Below, piece after piece: positions 8,080 to 16,784 of a stretch of 46,740 bases of DNA (position 1 is its first letter; every line of letters starts with the position of its first letter). The notes beneath the pieces were generated by a model, which saw only the letters and a list, made by a program, of their open reading frames with translations, did not search any database and was not told the origin of the DNA. The DNA is from Chloroflexota bacterium (GTDB taxonomy: Bacteria; Chloroflexota; Dormibacteria; CF-121), in assembly GCA_005889345.1 (NCBI GenBank), contig VBFR01000190.1:1-46740 (forward strand). Reading direction: 5' to 3'. A program made the position numbers and the translations under genes.

Positions 8080-8640
8080 CCATGCTCCGTCAGCCCTTGT
8101 TGTTATCTCCACTTGTGATGGCAAAGTTCGCGGTCATGCTTCCGACCCTGGACCTGGTAGGCACCGGGCTCGACTTTCGGGCCTGGCTGCCATCAATGTC
8201 GCCCGGCGTCACGGCAAGTGCCGAAACGGGCACGACAGGTGAACCGTTTGCGATTGGCCGGGGTTTAGCGTCACCCGCGCAAACCCAACCAGCCGCTGTG
8301 ATGGCACCAGCACGTCGCTGGTCGGCTGGCGGACGTACTGGCGAACTTCGACCTGGCGGAATCTTCGCAATCGCTAGCGAGGCTCACTTCTGAACAGATC
8401 ACCAATCAAGGGTGATGACCAGGTCAACCGTGCTGTCGAAGGAAGTCCACGCGGCACAGTCGTAATGAGGTCGGCTATGGAGATGGAGCGCTGATGAAAC
8501 TCGGCGGCATTTTCGGGGCTGAGTTTGCCGCCGGTTGCGAGACCGAGCGGGGTAAACCTCAGGGACCGATCATCGGGATTAGTCAGCTCACCAAACTTGC
8601 GAGGTTCCAACGACTCTCCGGGACGGTCTCCTCAAACTAA
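8080..8640. other. stretch without a convincing gene
   Basis: Open frames on both strands here (for example 8082-8393 on + and 8374-8610 on -) have no ribosome binding site, no recognisable domain and biased composition. I see no gene. The stretch may be decayed island DNA between the DUF6510 operon and the attachment-site region that begins at about 8646. Confidence 0.5.
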
Positions 8641-8645
8641 TCGGG

Positions 8646-8666
8646 TTGCTGTCAGGGTTGCTGTCA
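8646..8666 (+). repeat. paired TTGCTGTCA direct repeats, left of the selC fragment
   Basis: TTGCTGTCA occurs at 8646-8654 and 8658-8666, a 12-nt period. The same pair with the same spacing occurs at 8934-8954, on the other side of the tRNA-derived repeat. Paired direct repeats flanking a core site are typical of arm-type binding sites of tyrosine recombinases; this assignment is inference. Confidence 0.6.
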
Positions 8667-8748
8667 AACGCTGCTTGTGCGACGACAAGAATATCGCCTG
8701 GCACGCATATTAAGTGTGGAGGGTGTTGTCGAGTTCGAATTCAGAGAA

Positions 8749-8816
8749 TGGCGGGGGCGCGACGGGAACGATCCGTCCGTCGACATCGCCTAGGATGCCG
8801 ACCAGCGGTTTTGAAG
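8749..8816 (-). repeat. att-like direct repeat: 3' half of selC (tRNA-Sec)
   Basis: These 68 bp match 17547-17614 at 67 positions (8791 T versus 17589 A). Read on the - strand, they run from the anticodon loop CTTCAAA through the long variable arm and T arm to the encoded GCCA end of tRNA-Sec. The 5' half of the tRNA is absent, and upstream sequence diverges exactly at the anticodon loop. This is the usual signature of an integrative element that used the anticodon-loop-to-3'-end segment of a tRNA gene as its attachment site. Confidence 0.85.
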
Positions 8817-8840
8817 TTCGCGGGCGCATCGTCCGCCGAC

Positions 8841-8928
8841 GTTCGCTACGGTTCGCCAGCGTTCATCTCGAAATTGACCGCCGTGGTCAATAGTTCGCAG
8901 TGGTTCGCTAGCGTTCGCCCTAGTTCGT
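8841..8928 (+). repeat. 10-bp-phased GTTCGC arrays
   Basis: GTTCGC-like hexamers start at 8841, 8851 and 8861 (last one GTTCAT) and again at 8893, 8903, 8913 and 8923 (last one GTTCGT), each exactly 10 bp apart. Another GTTCGC begins at 8816 at the edge of the selC fragment. Spacing of one helical turn puts all copies on the same DNA face, as expected for cooperative binding by an integrase, excisionase or regulator. The protein is unknown. Confidence 0.7.
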
Positions 8929-8933
8929 CGGCG

Positions 8934-8954
8934 TTGCTGTCACCGTTGCTGTCA
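8934..8954 (+). repeat. paired TTGCTGTCA direct repeats, right of the selC fragment
   Basis: TTGCTGTCA at 8934-8942 and 8946-8954 repeats the pair at 8646-8666 with identical 12-nt spacing and orientation. Together they bracket the 68-bp tRNA-derived core and the GTTCGC arrays. Confidence 0.6.
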
Positions 8955-9074
8955 AAACGGACCCCAGGGCCAGCTGCTGTGCGGCGCGTCGAACAAGTGA
9001 TGAAGAGCGCCGGCACGGCCGGCGCATCTCATGCGGGGGAAGTCAGACCGCCGCGTTGAGCAGTCCAAGTGAAA

Positions 9075-9485
9075 CTAGGCAACCTGCGAGGTGATCGCGT
9101 TTCCTTTTGCGTCGAGAACGTACCAGACGTTGTTGTAGCCCTGGCCGGCCACATCGCCGGCGGTGCCGTCCTTGACGAAGTAATAGAGTGGGTGGCCGTT
9201 GAAGGTGACCATCGTTGTGCCGTCTGCCCGGGCCGAGATGCCGAGTTTGGTCCGGTCGATCCCGTCACCGCCGAGTGGCGTTCCCTCCGTCGTCAGAGGA
9301 GGCCAGTATTCGGCGCACCCCTCGTAGCACGTGGAGTTTGCGTCCTTGTCAGATGTGAACAGATAGAGCGTACGCCCCTCGGCGCCGACGAGGATGTCGC
9401 CAAGGCTCGTTTGCCGAAGGGAGACGATCGCTTGACCCGGATCTGCCGCGGTGACCTTGCTACCGCCTTCGTTGACTGTCTTCAT
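9075..9485 (-). CDS. COG4315-type repeat protein (Lipoprotein_15 family)
   Basis: This 136-residue protein contains two copies of the family repeat: LGDILVGAEGRTLYLFTSD...CYEGCAEYWPPL and LGISARADGTTMVTFNGHPLYYFVKD..GDVAGQGYNNVWYVLD. The paired Cys in TCYEGCAEYWPP is conserved in the family. Members are usually secreted or lipoproteins, but this one begins MKTVNEGGSKVTAAD with no signal peptide, although GGAGGTG lies 9-14 nt upstream and supports the start. It is therefore probably cytoplasmic or a shortened derivative. It is the first cargo gene inside the selC island. Confidence 0.85.
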   Translation of the reverse strand: MKTVNEGGSKVTAADPGQAIVSLRQTSLGDILVGAEGRTLYLFTSDKDANSTCYEGCAEYWPPLTTEGTPLGGDGIDRTKLGISARADGTTMVTFNGHPLYYFVKDGTAGDVAGQGYNNVWYVLDAKGNAITSQVA

Positions 9486-9556
9486 TCCTGAACACCTCCA
9501 ATGGATTTTGTCTGCGACGCGCGACCGTTCGCACTCGGGCCCGGTTCCTTCGAAAG

Positions 9557-10620
<1,064 letters not shown>

Positions 10621-10777
10621 GTTTGCGATGTTATGCAGGTGGCGCCCGCCGCGAAACAGTCGAAGGGCCTGAGATTCCCTAAGACAACAGGCGTAGCGAC
10701 GCTAAGACATACATCGGATGACTTCACGGAGACGGTCAGGCCTGACCAGCGAGCTGGCGACGTCGACCGCTCGACGC

Positions 10778-10894
10778 TTAGAGGCCCAGCGCCTTGTGTT
10801 GGTTGACACGCCGATCGCGAACGGCATCGATCGCGTCAGCGAGTTGATGAACGATCGCGACGACCGCGATGTCGGACTCAACCTCCAGCTGCAT
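10778..10894 (-). pseudogene. possible gene remnant, 38 codons from the first ATG
   Basis: On the - strand a frame is open from 10993 to a TAA at 10778-10780. Its only standard start is ATG 10894, giving MQLEVESDIAVVAIVHQLADA and a 38-residue peptide. Upstream codons also read like protein (FHTDPHEPKEEARRRL), but the frame begins at a stop with no start. A DosR-like palindrome lies immediately upstream, so this may be a decayed member of that regulon. Coding is not certain; the rest of 10621-11032 holds nothing recognisable. Confidence 0.3.
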
Positions 10895-10994
10895 TCGAAT
10901 CGAGACCGATCTGGGTATCGCTTGTAGCCGTCGTCGAGCCTCCTCCTTGGGCTCGTGCGGGTCAGTGTGAAAGCGCCCAAAGTGGTGCGCGCCC

Positions 10995-11010
10995 TAAGGC
11001 TTTAGTCCTA
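10995..11010 (-). promoter_or_regulatory. DosR/DevR-like palindrome
   Basis: Read on the - strand, TAGGACTAAAGCCTTA is an imperfect palindrome close to the DosR consensus core GGGACTWWAGTCCC (GGACTAAAG matches). A better copy lies at 13949. The regulator gene that could bind it ends 23 bp away. Binding is inferred from similarity only. Confidence 0.4.
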
Positions 11011-11032
11011 CCGGCAACGATTTCGATCGACC

Positions 11033-11692
11033 TTATTGGCTTTTGAGTGATGCAAGTCCGGTGCGAATCGCATGTAATGCGGCCTGGGTCCGGCTGTGGA
11101 CGCCAAGTTTGGCAAAGACATTGTTCAGGTGGGCCTTGACGGTCTTTTCGGTGATCGACAAGCGCCGGGCGATCTCCTTGTTCGAAAGCCCGTCCGCGAC
11201 AGATTTCAAAATCTCGGTCTCTCGATCGGTTAGCCGTTCGACATGATCTGGGAATCGCAACTCCTTGGCGAGACGGGTCGCCGCCTCTGGCGACAGCTGC
11301 ACCTTTCCGTCCACCGCTGAGCGGATTGCCCGCAGCAGTTCCGCGCCGTTGGTGTCCTTTAGCAAGTAGCCGGTGGCTCCGGCCTGGATCGCCTGAGACA
11401 CGCTGTGATCTTGAAGGACGCTGGTCAGCGCAATGATCTCGACCTTCGGCATCTCAGCCTTGATGCGGGCGGTTGCCTCGATGCCGTCCATCTGCGGCAT
11501 GAGAATGTCCATGAGGATCACGTCGGGCTTCAGTTCGCGTGCCAGGGCAATCGCCTGGTTACCGTTGGAGGCCTCGCCAATCACCACCAACCCCGGCTCG
11601 TCCGTCAGGTATCTCCGCAATCCTTCGCGCACGACCCAATGGTCGTCAACGACCAAAACCCTGATGGCGAGGCTCGGGGTGGCATCGTTCAT
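11033..11692 (-). CDS. NarL/FixJ family response regulator (DosR/LiaR-like)
   Basis: The 219-residue protein has a receiver domain (residues 10-125): acidic pair in VLVVDDHWVVREGL, phospho-acceptor Asp in DVILMDILMPQMDG, then ALTS and Lys in GYLLKD. A C-terminal LuxR-type helix-turn-helix follows (residues 150-215, LTDRETEILKSVADGLSNKEIARRLSITEKTVKAHLNNVFAKLGV). It is divergent from a GAF histidine kinase, with only 33 bp between start codons, so the pair is a two-component system. The short gap leaves little room for separate promoters. DosR-like palindromes nearby suggest a hypoxia or redox regulon. Confidence 0.93.
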   Translation of the reverse strand: MNDATPSLAIRVLVVDDHWVVREGLRRYLTDEPGLVVIGEASNGNQAIALARELKPDVILMDILMPQMDGIEATARIKAEMPKVEIIALTSVLQDHSVSQAIQAGATGYLLKDTNGAELLRAIRSAVDGKVQLSPEAATRLAKELRFPDHVERLTDRETEILKSVADGLSNKEIARRLSITEKTVKAHLNNVFAKLGVHSRTQAALHAIRTGLASLKSQ

Positions 11693-11725
11693 AGGAGACT
11701 ATGCTTAGGCTACAGGGGGGAAGCA

Positions 11726-12916
11726 GTGGCGGCTGTCATCAACGCATCGAGGAGCCGAGCACAGACTCGTACCTTGCTTGACCTTGCCGGGATCCTCGAG
11801 CGTGCGCTTGATGACTGCCTCGAATTGACTGGGTCAAACGTGGGATACGTCGACCTGCTGAATGCCGATGGCCACCGTGAGCTGGCGGCCGTCAAGGGCG
11901 CCGATGTGGACGGTGCCTTCGTGAAGTCGCTTAGCGGTTTGGCCGTGCATGCAAACCTTGCCAACGCCGTAATCCTCAAGCGGCAAATCAAGATCTCGAA
12001 TGACATTGCTGACGACCGCGACAGCGTCGGGGTTCCAATCGGCCATCCGCCGGTCAAGCGAGTCATGGGGGCCCCGCTTGTCGCGGGGGACGCTGTTCTG
12101 GGTATGGTGGTTGTCGCCAACAAACGCGGCGAATACACACCGAAGGATGCCGAGTTCCTTTCGATATTCGCAAATCAGTTGGCGGCGGCCATTGCGTACT
12201 CCCGCTTGTACGAGCAGCAGCTTCAGATAAACGCTGAGCTCGAGAGGCTCTCTACGGGGGCATCCGATCGCGCCGCCTCAGATGAGCGGCAACGGTTGGC
12301 GCGCGAGTTACACGATTCTGCCGCGCAATCTCTTTATGGCATCGCCCTTGCCACGCAAGCGGTCCGGCGCACCGTGGAAAGGGATCTCGGCATGGCGAGG
12401 TTAGCCGAGCCGCTCGACTATATTTTGCAGCTTGCCGAGGTCGCGCTAGCCGAGCTGCGAGCCCTGATCTTTGGCCTGCGGCCTGAGAGCCTGGCTGAAG
12501 AGGGCTTGATCGTAGGCCTGCAACGACTGACAGCGGCTGTTGCCGCCCGGCACAAACTGACGGTCGATCTCGTGGCAAACGCCGAGCCCGACCTTGACAT
12601 CCGAACCAAGGAGGCGCTCTATCGGATTGCCCAGGAAGCCATACAGAACGTTGTCAAGCACGCGTCGGCGCGGTCTGTCGAAGTGCAGTTGATAGCCGAC
12701 CGCCATGACGTCGAACTTCGGATCGCCGATGATGGCGTCGGCTTCGAGCCCGGAGCGGACTATCCGGGTCATATCGGGCTCAATAGCATGAAGGAGCGCG
12801 CCCACGCGCTGAACCTGGAACTGACTGTCGACAGCCACCCAGGAGCCGGGGTCCAGGTCAACGTGCGAACGCACGCTCTGCCTAGACATTCCGCGCGAGT
12901 CCTCCCGTGGAGCTGA
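11726..12916 (+). CDS. GAF-domain sensor histidine kinase (DevS/NarX type)
   Basis: A 396-residue product from GTG 11726, chosen because a G-rich run (GGGGGG) sits 5 nt upstream and earlier in-frame starts overlap the divergent regulator. Residues 15-175 form a GAF domain (LLDLAGILERALDDCLELTGSNVGYVDLL ... MGAPLVAGDAVLGMVVVANK ... FLSIFANQLAAAIAYSRLYEQQ). A HisKA_3 domain with the phosphorylated His in LARELHDSAAQSL follows, then an HATPase_c domain (EALYRIAQEAIQNVVKHA, ADDGVGFEPG, HIGLNSMKERA). There is no membrane segment, so it senses a cytoplasmic signal. DosS-like kinases bind heme in GAF, but heme ligation here cannot be shown by eye. Confidence 0.92.
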   Translation: MAAVINASRSRAQTRTLLDLAGILERALDDCLELTGSNVGYVDLLNADGHRELAAVKGADVDGAFVKSLSGLAVHANLANAVILKRQIKISNDIADDRDSVGVPIGHPPVKRVMGAPLVAGDAVLGMVVVANKRGEYTPKDAEFLSIFANQLAAAIAYSRLYEQQLQINAELERLSTGASDRAASDERQRLARELHDSAAQSLYGIALATQAVRRTVERDLGMARLAEPLDYILQLAEVALAELRALIFGLRPESLAEEGLIVGLQRLTAAVAARHKLTVDLVANAEPDLDIRTKEALYRIAQEAIQNVVKHASARSVEVQLIADRHDVELRIADDGVGFEPGADYPGHIGLNSMKERAHALNLELTVDSHPGAGVQVNVRTHALPRHSARVLPWS

Positions 12917-12949
12917 GACCCCTCGGAACTGCGATCTAGAGATCAACAG

Positions 12950-13933
12950 ATGCTTGAAACCGCGTTCACGCGCCTCGTCGGGTGCTCGGTGCCTATTCAG
13001 CTCGCTGGCATGGGGAGCATCAACGGTCCTGAGCTGACGGCCGCCGTGTCAGAGGCGGGCGCTTTCGGACAGATTACGTTTGCCGGGACGCTACCGAAGG
13101 ATGCCGAGGCCCGGATGAATCGTATCGAGGAACTGACGTCCAAACCATTCGGGGTCAATCTCATCATGCCGTTCTTCGATCCGGCGATCTTGCGGATGGT
13201 GATACCTCGGGCACGCGTGGTCGATTTCTTCTGGGGTGAGCCTGATGTCCGCCTGATCGACCAAGTACACGCGGGCGGCGCGCTGGCCTCGTGGCAAGTC
13301 GGGTCGATTCGCGAAGCCATCAACGCCGAGAAAGCGGGGTGCGACTTCATCATCGCGCAGGGGATCGAGGCCGGTGGCCACATTCGCGGTCGGCTGAGCC
13401 TGCTCCCACTTCTCAGCGCCGTTCTCGACGCGGTATCGGTACCGGTTCTCGCAGCGGGAGGCATCGGCACGGCCCGGAGTGTGGCGGCCGTTCTGTTTGC
13501 GGGTGCAGCGGGCGCCCGCGTCGGAACCCGGTTCATCGCAGCCGAGGAGTCAAACGCCCACCCGGAGTATGTCCGGGCGCTGATTGCAGCACGAGCCGAG
13601 GACGCGGTGGAAACGACGCGATTCGAGGTGGATTGCCCGATGTGTCCGTCGCAGCACCGCGTGCTTCGCTCAGCATTGGAGGCGGCAGAAGCCCTACCCG
13701 ACCGGCCACTGGGCGAAATCGATATCTCCGGCGAGCGCTATCCGATCGCCCGCTTCCAGGGAACAGTTGTATCCAAGCAAGTCGAGGGAAGGATCGATGC
13801 CATGGCGTGCTACGCCGGCCAATCGGTCGGCGGCGTGCGTCGCGTGCAGTCGGCCGGCGAGATCGTGGCGGAGCTGGCAGGCGGCGCCGAGGCGCTGCTG
13901 GCGCGATTGGCTGTCGCCCAGGTCGCTCCGTGA
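12950..13933 (+). CDS. nitronate monooxygenase / 2-nitropropane dioxygenase-like flavoenzyme
   Basis: The 327-residue TIM-barrel protein matches the NMO family: PIQLAGMG near the start, VNLIMPFF, the active-site region AQGIEAGGHIRG with the conserved His, and FMN-phosphate motifs VPVLAAGGIGTARSVAAVLFAGAAGARVGTRF. It would be a cytoplasmic FMN enzyme oxidising nitronates or a related NAD(P)H-dependent oxidoreductase. It begins 33 nt after the kinase stop on the same strand. Nitronate detoxification fits a redox-stress island but the substrate is inference. Confidence 0.88.
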   Translation: MLETAFTRLVGCSVPIQLAGMGSINGPELTAAVSEAGAFGQITFAGTLPKDAEARMNRIEELTSKPFGVNLIMPFFDPAILRMVIPRARVVDFFWGEPDVRLIDQVHAGGALASWQVGSIREAINAEKAGCDFIIAQGIEAGGHIRGRLSLLPLLSAVLDAVSVPVLAAGGIGTARSVAAVLFAGAAGARVGTRFIAAEESNAHPEYVRALIAARAEDAVETTRFEVDCPMCPSQHRVLRSALEAAEALPDRPLGEIDISGERYPIARFQGTVVSKQVEGRIDAMACYAGQSVGGVRRVQSAGEIVAELAGGAEALLARLAVAQVAP

Positions 13934-13948
13934 TTTTCGGCTCGGCCT

Positions 13949-13968
13949 CCTAGGACTTAGGTCCTAGG
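13949..13968. promoter_or_regulatory. DosR-like palindrome upstream of the DUF4331 gene
   Basis: CCTAGGAC and GTCCTAGG are perfect inverted arms around TTAG. The centre GGACTTAGGTCC differs from the DosR core GGACTWWAGTCC at one position. It lies 16 bp after the monooxygenase stop and about 118 bp before the DUF4331 start. The likely binder is the NarL-type regulator at 11033-11692. A terminator is less likely because there is no T tract and the arms are short. Confidence 0.55.
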
Positions 13969-14085
13969 TTTTGTCAATCCCTTAGCGCACCAGGTTCCCA
14001 ATCTTCGGCCCCTGTTCGCGCGCCTGGATCGCGTCGATGCTGTAAGCGAACTGGCTCAATCGATCAGGACAAAGGAGGACGCATC

Positions 14086-15090
14086 ATGTCTAACCACTTC
14101 AGTGCCGCCAACCTCAAGCATCCCGGCGACGACGCACGTCTCGACCTCACGGATCTGTTTGTGTTCGCAGCGCCCGATAACCCCGACCGGACCGTGCTGA
14201 TCATGGACTCGAACCCCTTCCTCGAAGGTGACGGGTTCCACCCGGACGCGGTCTACGGGTTCAACATTGACAGCAACGGGGATTCGTTGGCCGATGTGGC
14301 GTTCAGCTTCACTTTCTCAAAGCTGACAGACGGCCGGCAAAGCGCAACTGCCTTCTACGCCACCGGCCGTGAGGCCCAGATGCGTGAGCCGGGCGGTGCC
14401 GTGCTCATCGAGGCGATGCCGGTGGCCTTCGACGCTATGGCCGCCCCCGTCCAGGCTGGCTCCTGCCGTCTGTTTATCGGCAAACGCAGCGACCCGTTCT
14501 TCGCGGACGCTGATGGCGTCGTTCAGTGGTTGGTCGGGGGCCAAGCAGGAAACTTCGAGTGGAAGGGGAACGACACCTTCGGCGGCGCGAACATTCTCTC
14601 TATCGCGCTCGAGGTACCCAACGACATGCTGGGCTCCGGTCCGCGAATCGGAGTCTGGGTGACGATCAGCTTGCGCCGTGACGGCAAGCTCGTGCAGATG
14701 GACCGGGAAGGGAACCCGTCGTTCAACCCCATCCTGAACCCGGAAAACATCAAGGACGAGTTCAACTCGACGGACCCAGTCGACGACGTGAAGAACCACG
14801 TGAAGCCGTTGTCCGAAACGCTCCTGCGGCATGGCTACTCCGGCGACGAGGCGAAGGCGACGGCTCTCACGCTGCTTCCCGACATTCTTCACTACGACCG
14901 GACCAAGCCGGCCCACTACCCCAACGGCCGGGTGGTGACCGACGATGTGTTCTCGGCTCGCATGATCATGATGGTTCACGGGCAGGCACGCCCCCAGGAT
15001 GTCAAACCCCACAAGGATCTACTGCCTGAGTTCCCGTTCCTAGGGATTCCGCATCCTGTCAAAGCTGGTGCGGTCACGGCGAAGGTGTGA
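14086..15090 (+). CDS. DUF4331 family protein
   Basis: This 334-residue protein matches DUF4331: MSNHFSAANLKHPGDDARLDLTDLFVF at the N-terminus, DPFFADADGVVQW in the middle, and repeated Asp-rich turns (NIDSNGDSLADVAFSF). There is no signal peptide, although many members are exported. AGGAGG lies upstream of the ATG. The family has no established function. The upstream DosR-like palindrome suggests induction by the island's two-component system. Confidence 0.88.
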   Translation: MSNHFSAANLKHPGDDARLDLTDLFVFAAPDNPDRTVLIMDSNPFLEGDGFHPDAVYGFNIDSNGDSLADVAFSFTFSKLTDGRQSATAFYATGREAQMREPGGAVLIEAMPVAFDAMAAPVQAGSCRLFIGKRSDPFFADADGVVQWLVGGQAGNFEWKGNDTFGGANILSIALEVPNDMLGSGPRIGVWVTISLRRDGKLVQMDREGNPSFNPILNPENIKDEFNSTDPVDDVKNHVKPLSETLLRHGYSGDEAKATALTLLPDILHYDRTKPAHYPNGRVVTDDVFSARMIMMVHGQARPQDVKPHKDLLPEFPFLGIPHPVKAGAVTAKV

Positions 15091-15188
15091 TCTGTTTGGG
15101 TGGATTTACACAGTATCCGTCAGCCGCTCGACCGCGTAAGAGAAGTTGGAAGAGCCAGATCTGGCCACCTCATCAAGGGAGATCAAGC

Positions 15189-15854
15189 ATGAACATCGTC
15201 CGCCGACCCCACGCTCGGCGCCGCAGGGTAGCGCTCGCCATCGCGGGCTTCAGCGCCGTGTTTTCCGCGTTGTTCGTCGGAGGCTTCGCATTCGCCTCCG
15301 GTTCACCGTCGAACACGCTGCCCGTCTCCTCAGCTCAGACCCCCGCCTGGACTAACGGCAAGACCGTGACCGTCCAGTACGCGCAGGACTATTTCTGCGA
15401 TCGGACGGTAACCGCGGTTCCCCTTGCGGCGAGCGGCTGCGAGGTCGGGGCTGCGGCCAACGTCGGCCCGGTCGCCAACCCGGATCGCTCCACCATTTAC
15501 GTCGTGATTCCGCTCTTTGCCAACCCGAATCCACCCACCATGTGCCCGACCGCAACCGGACCCACCCCGCCGCTCAACTGTCCCAACCACCCCCAGGACA
15601 TCTATGTGCCGCTGGCGGGCTTCGGTGACATTCCGCTACCGGCGCACAGCCACATCCTCGATGGTCCTGCCGGCGGGTGGTGGGATGTTAAGGGAGTGGT
15701 CGTCCTCGACCAGGCGACCTGGGCCGAGCTGGCGGCTGGCAAGAGCCTGGGGACCCTGCTGAACATCGAGGCCCGGCCCGACGCCGCCAGCCACATCCTG
15801 TTCGGCACGAACGTTCCGACGAATCTGTTCCTCTTCTTCAATACCGTTCGATGA
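15189..15854 (+). CDS. predicted secreted protein, 221 aa
   Basis: The product starts MNIVRRPHARRRRVALAIAG with an Arg-rich n-region and a hydrophobic h-region ending near FAFASGS, so it is likely exported. The mature part has four or more Cys (FCDRT, SGCEVG, MCPTA, NCPNH), consistent with disulfides outside the cell. No domain is recognised. AAGGGAGA precedes the ATG. The last 142 bp of the gene are part of a 213-bp segment that is repeated, inverted, inside the thioredoxin gene near 17.8 kb. The stop overlaps the next start by ATGA. Confidence 0.75.
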   Translation: MNIVRRPHARRRRVALAIAGFSAVFSALFVGGFAFASGSPSNTLPVSSAQTPAWTNGKTVTVQYAQDYFCDRTVTAVPLAASGCEVGAAANVGPVANPDRSTIYVVIPLFANPNPPTMCPTATGPTPPLNCPNHPQDIYVPLAGFGDIPLPAHSHILDGPAGGWWDVKGVVVLDQATWAELAAGKSLGTLLNIEARPDAASHILFGTNVPTNLFLFFNTVR

Positions 15855-15925
15855 TCACCCAGCAGATTGGGGCCAGCACCGGGCTGGCCCCCCGTCACAC
15901 CGTCCCGCTCCCCGTTACCATCGCC
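15713..15925 (+). repeat. 213-bp inverted duplication, source copy
   Basis: This segment covers the last 47 codons of the secreted-protein gene and the first 25 codons of the following membrane-protein gene. It is identical by eye to the reverse complement of 17702-17914. Because it lies in two intact, overlapping genes, this copy is the source; the other interrupts an unrelated gene. Confidence 0.9.
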
Positions 15926-16714
15926 ACGCCCGCCATCATCGCCATCGTCGGCGCCATGATTACGCTGGTCGGCTCGGCCCTCCCGTGGGTCACGATCTTT
16001 CGGGGCACGCGGACCCTGACCGGATGGAACGGGAGCCCTCGCTACCTTGCCGGGCTGGCCGTGGCATCCGTCGCGCTCACGCTGCTCTTTCTGTGGGCGG
16101 GCCGGCTCTCTGCCTTTCGACGTCTGGCCGTGCTGACCGGATCGACGGCCGCGGTAGGTAGCGCCTTCGCCAGCTGGCAGGTCGCCGCCCTCGACTCATC
16201 GCATTCGGTCAGCGCGCGGATTCTCACCCCGGTCCTAGGGCCTGGTCCATTCGTCATGGTGGCCGGCACGCTGCTTCTGTTGGCCGTCGTGGCAATTCCC
16301 ACGTCCGCCGCCAGGGTTCCGGCCCCCCTGTGGCCACGAGTCATCCTGGCCGGCGCCCTTTTCACCGCCGGGTGGATCCATCTCGCCCTCACGCCCGAAC
16401 ATCTGGGCGAGGCGACCATCCTCGGCCTCGGCTTCCTGGCCGCCGGGCTCGCCCAGCTCGCCCTTGCCTCACTGATCATGGCCAGGCCCTCGGATCTCAC
16501 CTATTACGCGGTGGTCGGGCTGAGCGCGGCCCTGGTCGTGCTCTATGCGATCGCGGTGCTCAAGGGCCTCCCCTTTGGCGGTAATCACGATCACGCGAGC
16601 GGCCTTAAATTCGGCTCCGGCGAGCCGGTTGATCTCGAGGGGGCGGTCAGTAAGCTCGCCGAATTGTTCAGTCTGGCTACGGCGTTCGTCCTCGTGGGCC
16701 GGCACCCGGACTAG
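15851..16714 (+). CDS. multi-spanning membrane protein, 287 aa
   Basis: The gene starts with a 4-nt overlap onto the secreted-protein stop. The protein has about eight hydrophobic segments, for example TPAIIAIVGAMITLVGSALPWV, VASVALTLLFLWAG, VMVAGTLLLLAVVAIP and YYAVVGLSAALVVLYAIAVL. It also carries His-containing positions WIHLALTPEHLGEAT and a GGNHDHASG loop near the end that could bind metal. No family name is certain. Its first 25 codons are copied in the inverted duplication. It likely works with the secreted protein encoded by the overlapping gene. Confidence 0.7.
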   Translation: MITQQIGASTGLAPRHTVPLPVTIATPAIIAIVGAMITLVGSALPWVTIFRGTRTLTGWNGSPRYLAGLAVASVALTLLFLWAGRLSAFRRLAVLTGSTAAVGSAFASWQVAALDSSHSVSARILTPVLGPGPFVMVAGTLLLLAVVAIPTSAARVPAPLWPRVILAGALFTAGWIHLALTPEHLGEATILGLGFLAAGLAQLALASLIMARPSDLTYYAVVGLSAALVVLYAIAVLKGLPFGGNHDHASGLKFGSGEPVDLEGAVSKLAELFSLATAFVLVGRHPD

Positions 16715-16784
16715 CGCAAGTCGGACCGATGGGCGTGTGACTGCGGACAGCCGTGCCGCTGGGGCCGGTTGGAAGGAGAACAAT

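Noticed and set aside
8082-8713. Several open frames on both strands
   Set aside because: No ribosome binding sites, no recognised domains, mutually overlapping; the area carries recombination-type repeats instead.
8646-9059. Remnant of an integrase gene near the selC fragment
   Set aside because: I looked for tyrosine-recombinase motifs on both strands and saw none; only site-like repeats remain.
13949-13968. Palindrome as a transcription terminator
   Set aside because: Arms are only 8 bp, there is no T tract, and the sequence matches a DosR-type operator better.
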